Positions 55,560 to 64,000 of a stretch of DNA of 64,000 nucleotides are shown here, in pieces (position 1 is the stretch's first letter; every line of letters begins with the position of its first letter). Both the position numbers and the translations under genes were made by a program. Location: positions 1-64,000 of the forward strand of contig PLNW01000139.1 of NCBI GenBank assembly GCA_003142855.1. Direction: 5' to 3'. The stretch is from Myxococcales bacterium. Its GTDB lineage: Bacteria > Myxococcota_A > Polyangia > Fen-1088. The notes below the pieces were generated by a model. It searched no databases and had not been told where the DNA came from. It worked only from the letters and a program-made list of their open reading frames with translations.

Positions 55560-58054
55560 GCGCCAGCCCTTCGGCGCGTGCGCCAGCCCTGATACAGCAA
55601 CAGGACCGAGGGCAGGACAATCACCGCCGTGGCCAGACAAGTCAGCTCGCCCAGAACTGCGAACAGACCGAAGAGAAACAGCCCGCGGTTCTGCGCCACC
55701 AGCAGGGACGAATACCCGATGATGGTTGTGGCCGAGCACAGGCTGACAGCGCCTCCGGTGGCGCTGATCGCCGCCGTGACGTCGGAACGTCCGTCCTGCA
55801 AGTAGCGACCCATCACGTTGACCGCGTAGTCCACACCAATCCCGAAGGTTATGGGAAAGGCAATCAGGTTGATGAAGTTGATGCGTACACCGAGGTAGAT
55901 GGTCGCAGCCAGCATCCAGCCCACCCCGATCACGAGCGATCCGATGACGAACGGCGTGGCCAGGCTGGCGCGGAACAGAACCACCACCACCAGTACCACG
56001 CCGACGAAAGCGAGGAGCGAGGCGAGCGGGCCGTCGCGGCTCATGCAAGAGAGGATATCGGCCGTCACGGGCAAGGCGCCGGCCACGCGGGCCGGGACGC
56101 CGGACGCCGAGGCGGCGAGGACGCGCAATTGCTCGACGAAGCTGGACATGTCGGGGCCGTACCAGGCGGTCTGCGTCGGCCGGGGAAACACGAGAATGGT
56201 CCGCCCCAGGGTTCCATCGCGCTCGCGCAGCCCGGTGAGCAACCCCTCGGGCAAATTGGCCGCCGTGATGGCAGGCATCGGCCCGTTTCCCAGAAAACCA
56301 TCGAGCTTGTCCTGCTCCTCGGGCGAAAGCTGCGCGCGGATCCTGGGCGTGAGCTTCTTGCGCAAGCGCTCGACGATCCGCTGCTTTTCCGCCTGCCCGA
56401 CGGGAAGCACATCATCGGCCGTCACGATCGAGGAGATGCGCGCCGACAGCGGCGCCCGGGTGGCAGCCTCGCGCAGGTGGGTCGCGATGGCGCGGGTCTG
56501 CGCCACGTTGTCGGCCAGGATCACCGTGGGCGTGACCTGGCGACCGAGAAGCTTGTCCATCCTGGCGCCCCAGTAACCTTCACCCGAGACCCAGGTGTCA
56601 CGGCGCCGGAGCTTGCCAAGGTCGTACTCAAATTGGTCGGGGCCGAAGTGGCGGAGTTCAAGCACGGCCAGCAGCGTGAGCACGAGCGCGACCACCGCGA
56701 AAGGCAACGGAGAGCGCGCGATGCGATTGGCCAGCAATACCATGGGCCGCAGGCGCGCCGCCCGCTCGCTGAACGGTCGCAACCGGCCCTTGTCCAGCCA
56801 GGCGATGAGCGAGGGTGAAAGCAGGAAGGTCGCACCCCAACACAGCACCATTCCCAGTCCGCCGATGACGCCGAACTGGCGAAACCCGCGAAAATCCATC
56901 GCCATCAAGGACGCGTACGCCGCCGCGGCCGCAAGCGCCGCCGACAGTGTCCCCACCCGGGTCCCGGACAGGCTGACGGCCAGCGCCTCCTCGATGGGAA
57001 CGCCTCGCCGTCGCGCCTCCACGTAGCGGGCGAGCAGCACGATGCCGAAGTTGATGCCGTTGCCCACGATGATCGAGCCTAGAAAGGCGGTGTTGGAGTT
57101 GAGCGCGGTGATGCGCCAGGGGGGCAGACTGGCCAGGGCAAACGCGGCCACCGCCCCGATGGCCAGCGGGGCCAGGAGAATCGGCACGGCGGCTGCCCAG
57201 CGGTAGTAGAGCACCAGGGCGATGACCACCAGGACGATGACCAGCACCGACGAAAAGGTCAGGTCGACCACCAGCGCCGACATCTCCTCGACGGAGATGG
57301 GCACGTCGCCAGTGAACCCGACGCGCATCCCCGGGGCATAGTGGCCCGGACCGCCTAGTTCGGCCAGGTCGCGGCGTACCCGATCGAGCAGCGCGCCCGC
57401 CTTCTTGGTGCCGGTCGAGTAGCTGCCCACCTCGACCAACATGAGGGTGAGGCCGAGGCTGCGGCTGGAGAAGCGATCCCCGCTCAGTCCCGGCTCGTCG
57501 AGCCGTGACTGGTACTTCTTCTCCAAGTCAGACACGTCGAGCGAAGGGGCTGGCTCACTCTCGTCGAGGAGCATGTCCTGATCCTTCATCAACTCGTAGT
57601 GGATGCGGTCTTCGATGCGCTGGCGTAGGGTTTCGAGATCCGCCAGATTCATGTACAAGGGCTTGTGCTGCTCGATAAAACGCCGCTCGCCGACCGTCCC
57701 CAGGCGAACCGCCCGCACCATGTCCGGCGGGTAGTTGCGCACGCGGGCCGCCAGGTCATCGAGCAAACGCTCGCCCGCGGGCAGATTGTCGGCCGCGCCC
57801 ACGTCGACCAAGACGCCGAGGTACAGCAGCCCGGGCATGCGCAAGCGCAACTCGTCGAGCGCGAGGACGCTGGGCGCGCTCCGGGGTAGCAGCTCTTCCA
57901 GATCGCTACGCAGGTTGAAGTAGAGCTTGGCGGTGGCCAGGGCCGACGGCACGGCCAGCGCGACGGCCACCAGCCACAGGATCCGGCCGTGTCGGAGCGC
58001 CCACGCGACGAAGGCGCGACAGCGTGGGCCAGGAAGGACCGGAGAAGACGTCAA
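55556..58054 (-). CDS. MMPL/RND-superfamily exporter
   Basis: 832 residues with two copies of the RND half (one helix, a large periplasmic loop, then five helices). The repeated motif GNGINFGIVLLARYVEA in the first half and FGIGVDYAVNVMGRYLQDG in the second match the MMPL group. These are proton-driven lipid or hopanoid exporters of the HpnN kind. The TTG start at 58054 is the only option in frame before a stop. Together with the downstream GtrA gene it suggests lipid or glycan transport. Confidence 0.9.
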   Translation of the reverse strand: MTSSPVLPGPRCRAFVAWALRHGRILWLVAVALAVPSALATAKLYFNLRSDLEELLPRSAPSVLALDELRLRMPGLLYLGVLVDVGAADNLPAGERLLDDLAARVRNYPPDMVRAVRLGTVGERRFIEQHKPLYMNLADLETLRQRIEDRIHYELMKDQDMLLDESEPAPSLDVSDLEKKYQSRLDEPGLSGDRFSSRSLGLTLMLVEVGSYSTGTKKAGALLDRVRRDLAELGGPGHYAPGMRVGFTGDVPISVEEMSALVVDLTFSSVLVIVLVVIALVLYYRWAAAVPILLAPLAIGAVAAFALASLPPWRITALNSNTAFLGSIIVGNGINFGIVLLARYVEARRRGVPIEEALAVSLSGTRVGTLSAALAAAAAYASLMAMDFRGFRQFGVIGGLGMVLCWGATFLLSPSLIAWLDKGRLRPFSERAARLRPMVLLANRIARSPLPFAVVALVLTLLAVLELRHFGPDQFEYDLGKLRRRDTWVSGEGYWGARMDKLLGRQVTPTVILADNVAQTRAIATHLREAATRAPLSARISSIVTADDVLPVGQAEKQRIVERLRKKLTPRIRAQLSPEEQDKLDGFLGNGPMPAITAANLPEGLLTGLRERDGTLGRTILVFPRPTQTAWYGPDMSSFVEQLRVLAASASGVPARVAGALPVTADILSCMSRDGPLASLLAFVGVVLVVVVLFRASLATPFVIGSLVIGVGWMLAATIYLGVRINFINLIAFPITFGIGVDYAVNVMGRYLQDGRSDVTAAISATGGAVSLCSATTIIGYSSLLVAQNRGLFLFGLFAVLGELTCLATAVIVLPSVLLLYQGWRTRRRAGA

Positions 58055-58170
58055 GTTGGCGAAACCGATTCAGCGAGGGCCAAGAAGGCTCGAAATGTAG
58101 CAGACAAGGGCAAGGGAGGGCAGAGACTGTGCGCGACGCCGCCGGCCGAATCGAGGTACAAGAACGGATC

Positions 58171-58962
58171 ATGTTCATCCTCAAGAAGCTGCTGTCCGCG
58201 GCCGTCCAGCCGTGTTCCTTGCTGCTTGCCGTCATGGTCCTGGGCTTGATCCTGCTGTTCTTCACCAAGCGGCAACGGACAGCCAGGGCCCTGCTCACCG
58301 CGGGTCTCGCGCTCTTGGCGCTGCTTTCCCTCGGCCCTGTGGCCCGGGCCTTGGTTCGTCCGCTGGAAACCGCGTATCCCCCGCTGCTGGCCCAGGCGAC
58401 TCAAGCGGTTTCAACCATGCCCGACGGCTCGCCCACGCCGCGTTGGGTAGTGGTGCTGGGGGGCGGGAAAAGCGAAGACGACTCCCTCGCGCCCGTCCAA
58501 AAGCTGGCCGAGCCATCTCTGGTCCGTTTGGCCGAGAGCATCCGGCTGCAACGACTGCTACCGGAATCGCAGTTGGTCCTGTCAGGAGGCAGCAGCGGCA
58601 TGACAACCAGCGAGGCCGAAACGCTGGCCGCAGCCGGCGTCAGCCTGGGAGCCCCGCGGGACCACATGGTTCTCGAATCACAATCCTGGGACACCATCGA
58701 TGAAGTGCGGATGCTGCGTGCGATGCTGGGCGACGACCGGTTCGTGCTGGTGACGTCGGCCATGCACATGCCCCGGGCCATGGCCATGTTCAGGAAGGCC
58801 GGCATGATCCCGGTTGCCGCTCCCACCGACTTCCTGGCCAGCGGCGAGGATTCAGACATGCTGAGCTGGTTTCCGCATGCCCAGGCCGGTCTGATAGTCG
58901 AGCGAGCGCTGCACGAATACTTCGGACTTTTCTGGGCCAAGCTGCGCGGGCAGGCGCGGTAG
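58171..58962 (+). CDS. YdcF/ElyC-like DUF218 envelope protein
   Basis: 263 residues with two N-terminal helices (SLLLAVMVLGLILLFF and ARALLTAGLALLALLSL) and a DUF218 domain: RWVVVLGGGKSEDD, LLPESQLVLSGGSSG, VLESQSWDTIDEVRML, and LVTSAMHMPRAMAMF. This is the layout of ElyC, needed for envelope integrity and lipid carrier use in E. coli. The start at 58171 is chosen because the upstream frame is not hydrophobic. Divergent from the exporter. Confidence 0.9.
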   Translation: MFILKKLLSAAVQPCSLLLAVMVLGLILLFFTKRQRTARALLTAGLALLALLSLGPVARALVRPLETAYPPLLAQATQAVSTMPDGSPTPRWVVVLGGGKSEDDSLAPVQKLAEPSLVRLAESIRLQRLLPESQLVLSGGSSGMTTSEAETLAAAGVSLGAPRDHMVLESQSWDTIDEVRMLRAMLGDDRFVLVTSAMHMPRAMAMFRKAGMIPVAAPTDFLASGEDSDMLSWFPHAQAGLIVERALHEYFGLFWAKLRGQAR

Positions 58963-59007
58963 CAACCTTCAGTGTAATCTTCGCGCGGCCAAGGAGACCC
59001 ATTCAAG

Positions 59008-60645
<1,638 letters not shown>

Positions 60646-60762
60646 CGCTATCTTACCGTCGGCCACGTCTACGGCCACGCCCTCCCGCAGCTGTCGCGAG
60701 ATTGGGTCTATTTCTTGCTCAGCCGCTCCTCCGGAGGCATATCTTGATCAAGCGAATTTGTG

Positions 60763-62877
60763 ATGAAATATGCACCGCTGTTTGCCGTCCAGTCATGCCT
60801 AGCCCTCTTGTTGGGATGCGATGTCCGCGGTGTAGCTTCCCTGCCGCCGCGGCAGACAACTTCGTCGGCGGAGACCGCGGCCCCGACCAGCAAGCCTGCA
60901 CCTGCGACCTCAGCCCCGACTAGCCCGCCGCCGGCTCCCGCGCCGCAAGCCCCTTCACCCAGCCTCCCACCTGACGACGATCGCGCCCTGGTGGTTCGCG
61001 ACGGCCAGGAGAGCTGGACCAGCGCCACCGGCGCCGCTCGTTCCGGGTACACCATCATCGATCTCGCGGACGATTGGACTCCCTATATCTTCGAGGAGCA
61101 TCGTGGCCCCGACGGCCAGCCCATGCCCAACCGCTACCGCCGCGTGTTCCTCGGCCTGGCCAACGACACGCTCGACGAGGACGGCGAGCCCTTGCCCGCG
61201 GGCGAAAAGAACCACCTCGAACTCTACGGCATCCCGCCCTCGCTGGGCGTGCTGCGCGCCCGCTTCCTGGAGGACGAGAAGCAGAAGTGCCACGAAGGCG
61301 CGAACCTGGCCGCTATGGAGGCGGTGGAGACCGTGGGCTACGTGGCGCCCGACAAGGTCGCGCAGGAAGAGAAACGCATCGCGCGCCTGCGCAGCGATCT
61401 GGAAGACGCCCGCAAAAAGGACCGCGCGCAGACGCTGGCTGAGCTGGCGGCCAAGGACCCCAAGCTGGAACCCAAGGTCAAGCTGGTCGAACGACGGGCC
61501 GCCGAGAAACTCGCCATGACCGAGGTGGAACGTCGCCTGGCCTGCGAAGGAATGTTCAAGCACGGCGTGAAACACAACGCCGGCATCTACGACGATGCCA
61601 TGCGCTTGGCGGTGCGCCGCTTTCAGCAGAAGCACATGATCTACGAGTCCAACTACCTGCGCCAGAAGACCATGGACGCTCTGGCCCGAGCGCCGCTGGC
61701 CAACGATCATGAGGCGTTGATACGCGTGCTGCGGGAGCGCGTGGTGGCCGCCGCCGGCGTGGTCGAGGACGGCAGCGTGGATCTCAAGACTGGCCCGGCC
61801 ACGTACACCGGCGCCAACGGGCAGCCCGTGCCGGTGCGCAACCTGGTCGAGGAGCTGACCAAGTCCGCCGTCGAGCAGTTGGGTTTGACCAGTCCCGAGG
61901 CTGCGCTGGCCTTCTTCAAACGTCACAGCGCGGCCGATTTCCACCACCTGCGCGCCGCGGTCCGTTTGCCGGCCCTGCCCGAGTACTACGGACCCAACAT
62001 GGATCTGTCCATCGTGATCGATCGCGGCGAAGTCTGGTACGACCTGCCTTGGGACGCCTCCGGCGTGCGCCACCCCCAGCCGCGCAAGCGCTACCCGAGC
62101 TTCCACGTCTACGTGAAGTACAAGGAACAGCGCATCCCGCTGGCGCGCTGGCGCACCACCATCGGCGGCTGGCGCGCCGAACAGGCGTCTGACGGCTACG
62201 AATACTTCCGCTACAAGGGCTCCGACGTGGGCCCGCGTGTGATCCGCAACGTGGTGGCCGGCCCGGTGTGGATTGCGCCCGAGTCCACGCCCATCCGCAC
62301 ACTGGTCAAGACCAAGACGGTCAGCGGCCTGTGGCAGCGGGTGGTCAACTACGACGAGCTGGGCCCGGGATTCCTCTCGGCCTACGGACTCATCGCAGGC
62401 TATCTGGTGGTGCCCGGCAAGGGCGGCAAGCCCGACTGGGACAACGGCATCCGCGCCCACGGCTCGTCGGAGTATCTCTCCATGTACAGCGCCGAGGGCT
62501 ATTCGCACGGCTGCCACCGCTTGCCCAACCACCTGGCCATCCGGCTGTACTCATTCATCCTGCACCACCGACCCATGCGCATCCTGGGCGACCAACCCAC
62601 CAACATCGCGCGCCAGTTCCTGCTCGACAACGACGTGTTCGAACTTCGCGTTCCCTCGCGCGGCTATCAGTATGTGCTTGAGCCGCCCCTGCCGGTGGAC
62701 GTCCTGGAAGGAGAGATCAAGGGCACGTTGAAGACGCCGATCCTGACCTACGTACCCAAGCCCGGCGTGCGCTATCCTGGACCGCCGCCGGCGGTGCCCA
62801 ATTCCGCCGAGGGCCGAGCGGGCGGTGTCAGCCCGGGCCGCTCGGCCGGGGGCGACGAGGAAGGAGCAGCGCCATGA
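60763..62877 (+). CDS. L,D-transpeptidase lipoprotein with peptidoglycan-binding-like region
   Basis: 704 residues. ATG 60763 (a GTG is one codon earlier) gives a lipoprotein-like signal ending LALLLGC. A Pro/Ala/Thr linker follows. The middle has helical, charged stretches and a peptidoglycan-binding-like helix set (IYDDAMRLAVRRFQQKHM). The C-terminal YkuD catalytic domain has HGSSEYLSMY and SHGCHRL, with the nucleophile Cys at about residue 584. L,D-transpeptidases make 3-3 cross-links or tether proteins to peptidoglycan. Overlaps the next gene by 4 bp. Confidence 0.9.
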   Translation: MKYAPLFAVQSCLALLLGCDVRGVASLPPRQTTSSAETAAPTSKPAPATSAPTSPPPAPAPQAPSPSLPPDDDRALVVRDGQESWTSATGAARSGYTIIDLADDWTPYIFEEHRGPDGQPMPNRYRRVFLGLANDTLDEDGEPLPAGEKNHLELYGIPPSLGVLRARFLEDEKQKCHEGANLAAMEAVETVGYVAPDKVAQEEKRIARLRSDLEDARKKDRAQTLAELAAKDPKLEPKVKLVERRAAEKLAMTEVERRLACEGMFKHGVKHNAGIYDDAMRLAVRRFQQKHMIYESNYLRQKTMDALARAPLANDHEALIRVLRERVVAAAGVVEDGSVDLKTGPATYTGANGQPVPVRNLVEELTKSAVEQLGLTSPEAALAFFKRHSAADFHHLRAAVRLPALPEYYGPNMDLSIVIDRGEVWYDLPWDASGVRHPQPRKRYPSFHVYVKYKEQRIPLARWRTTIGGWRAEQASDGYEYFRYKGSDVGPRVIRNVVAGPVWIAPESTPIRTLVKTKTVSGLWQRVVNYDELGPGFLSAYGLIAGYLVVPGKGGKPDWDNGIRAHGSSEYLSMYSAEGYSHGCHRLPNHLAIRLYSFILHHRPMRILGDQPTNIARQFLLDNDVFELRVPSRGYQYVLEPPLPVDVLEGEIKGTLKTPILTYVPKPGVRYPGPPPAVPNSAEGRAGGVSPGRSAGGDEEGAAP

Positions 62878-63353
62878 CCTCGCACGGCCCGCTGGCTGGG
62901 TTCGCACTGCTGGCGCTGCTGGGATCGACTGCGGCCGTGGGGCTGGGCGCGGAAGATGCCAGCAAGAGCGCGGGCGAGCCATCGGGCCAGAAGACAGGGG
63001 ACAAGGTCAACATCACCCTGCAAACGGTTCCGCCGCGCAAGGCAGTGGTCAAGTGGGGCAACAAGAACCTGGGGATGATCCCAGTGCCCCGGCCGCTGGT
63101 GGTGGTGCGACCGCGCGACAGTGGGCCCCTGGATCTGGTGATTCGCGCCATCGGCTTCTTGCCGGTTCACACGCGCGCCTATACCTTCTCCGACAGTCGC
63201 GTCGCCATCAAACTGACCCCGCTTGAAGAGAAGAACACCCTTTTCGGATTCCGCGCCGAGGTGCCACCCGAGGGAGCCGCCAGTCCCGACGGCGGGGCGC
63301 CACCGCCCGCGCCTGTACCCCCTCCTGCTCCCCCGCCGAGCCCGCAGAAGTAG
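62874..63353 (+). CDS. Secreted PEGA-like partner of the L,D-transpeptidase
   Basis: 159 residues, signal peptide to about residue 25. The mature part has a beta-rich stretch of the PEGA type (VNITLQTVPPRKAVVKWGNK, VVVRPRDSGPLDLVIRAIGF, RVAIKLTPLEEK) and a Pro/Ala tail. The ATG overlaps the transpeptidase stop (ATGA), so the two are coupled and probably act together at the wall. No catalytic site. Confidence 0.78.
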   Translation: MTSHGPLAGFALLALLGSTAAVGLGAEDASKSAGEPSGQKTGDKVNITLQTVPPRKAVVKWGNKNLGMIPVPRPLVVVRPRDSGPLDLVIRAIGFLPVHTRAYTFSDSRVAIKLTPLEEKNTLFGFRAEVPPEGAASPDGGAPPPAPVPPPAPPPSPQK

Positions 63354-63695
63354 GCACTGCCGCCGGCGAAGCCGGGCCGCGGCTAGCGGCTCGCGTGGGC
63401 GTGAGGGTGAGCGTGTTCGTGTGGGTTTTGCGAGAAGACGGATCGCGGGCCTCGGGCCTCGGGCCGCTCACCCCTGGGGGGCTTCGGGACGGACAGCCCA
63501 CCCTACCCACCCCTCGCGCTTCGCGCTCACCCGTCGCGCCCACGCCAGTCGCCCACGCAGGCCGCTGCACGCTGGGCGCTCACGCTACCGCGACCGCTCA
63601 CGCTGGCCGCCCCCGCTGGCCCCGACTTTGTGCATGCGGCGGATGTCCGCGTGCTAACCTGACCGAGGCCATCGGGCCGCTCGAATCAAAGTCCC
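63354..63695. other. 342-bp gap with hairpin-forming GC repeats, no gene
   Basis: No supported coding sequence. It holds the 16-mer GCCGCCGGCGAAGCCG (63359-63374, identical to 48807-48822), a CGCGCTTCGCG palindrome near 63511, and CGCTCACG-type words. Open frames here lack coding character. It separates the transpeptidase pair from the rhomboid gene. Confidence 0.6.
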
Positions 63696-64000
63696 ATGAT
63701 CCCCATCAGCGACGACAACACGACCCTGCGCTTTCCGCTGGTGACCATCGCCCTGCTGGTGGTGATGGGCCTGGTCTGGGTTCTGGTCCAGGGGGCAGGC
63801 CTGAGCCCCACCGTGCTGGCGGCCAGCGTGTGCAACCTGGGCCTGGTCGCGGGCGAGCTCACCGGCCGCGCCCCCATTGGGCAGGCCGTGCCTCTCGGCC
63901 GCGGCCTTCTCTGCCTGGTTGACCGCGACCCCATCAACTACCTGACGCCCGTCTTTTCCATGTTCCTGCACGGCGGCTGGATGCACCTGCTCGGCAACGG
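63696..64000 (+). CDS. Rhomboid-family intramembrane serine protease (partial)
   Basis: The first 101 codons of a gene that runs off the window. A hydrophobic helix at about 14-33 is followed by a loop with two Cys and then FSMFLHGGWMHLLGNG, the conserved rhomboid motif with the His and Asn around helix 2. The catalytic Ser and His lie beyond the window, so activity cannot be judged. The start at 63696 has no strong ribosome site but gives the usual N-terminus (PISDDN). Confidence 0.88.
   Translation, partial: MIPISDDNTTLRFPLVTIALLVVMGLVWVLVQGAGLSPTVLAASVCNLGLVAGELTGRAPIGQAVPLGRGLLCLVDRDPINYLTPVFSMFLHGGWMHLLGN

Noticed and set aside
60955..62532. Minus-strand 525-residue frame over the L,D-transpeptidase
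   Set aside because: His/Val/Gly-rich shadow without domains; the SHGCHRL motif fixes the real strand.

Overview
The window is high-GC, densely coded bacterial DNA with the hallmarks of a myxobacterium (Myxococcota). It has many Asp/Gly-rich lipoproteins, a Myxococcus-type cysteine-rich repeat (37586-38725), two C-termini of the MYXO-CTERM type (Cys-x-Cys, hydrophobic helix, Arg cluster; 33835 and 35310), an ECF sigma/TPR operon, and tandem bacterial Ig-like surface proteins. I see no rRNA, tRNA, CRISPR array, insertion sequence or phage genes.

Layout. 97-1802: a small secreted Lys/Ala-rich protein and an AmpG-like permease. 1806-8415: a tightly coupled minus-strand operon of a LolD-like ATPase, two FtsX-type permeases, a LolA-like protein and an outer-membrane barrel, which together look like one trans-envelope export route. 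8540-9208: rpe. 9299-20004: a surface-protein island with a repeat lipoprotein, a TPR membrane protein and two tandem giant lipoproteins carrying 14 and 13 Ig-like domains. 20208-24724: a D-2-hydroxyacid dehydrogenase, a quinone reductase-like enzyme, a small EamA-type protein and a polytopic membrane protein. 24865-30017: a HEAT protein, carB, greA and a HAD phosphatase, in one run. 30070-30752: a Phd/VapC-type toxin-antitoxin pair. 30905-32011: an unusual cytidylyltransferase-GHMP kinase fusion. 32104-35310: two damaged secreted genes, one related to GH9 cellulases. 35331-41338: a lipoprotein, an M2 (ACE-like) peptidase, and a minus-strand ECF sigma operon with a TPR membrane partner, a barrel-like protein and a lipoprotein. 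41359-49562: a PfkB kinase, a CAP-domain protein, a CBM9-like lipoprotein, three poorly known proteins, a glutaminyl cyclase and aat. 49725-54081: an Asp-rich lipoprotein with a strong terminator, a type IV pilin behind a sigma-54-like promoter, purU, a secreted protein behind a sigma-70-like promoter, and an RlmD/TrmA methyltransferase. 54095-58962: a radical SAM enzyme, GtrA, an MMPL/RND exporter and a YdcF/ElyC-like protein. 59008-64000: pgm, an L,D-transpeptidase with a coupled secreted partner, and the start of a rhomboid protease.

Most genes concern the cell envelope: export, peptidoglycan, surface display, glycan precursors and pili. Housekeeping genes (rpe, carB, greA, aat, purU, rlmD-like, pgm) lie between them. 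The candidates for something new are the five-gene export operon, the cytidylyltransferase-GHMP kinase fusion, and the Ig-like lipoprotein island with a shared upstream element.
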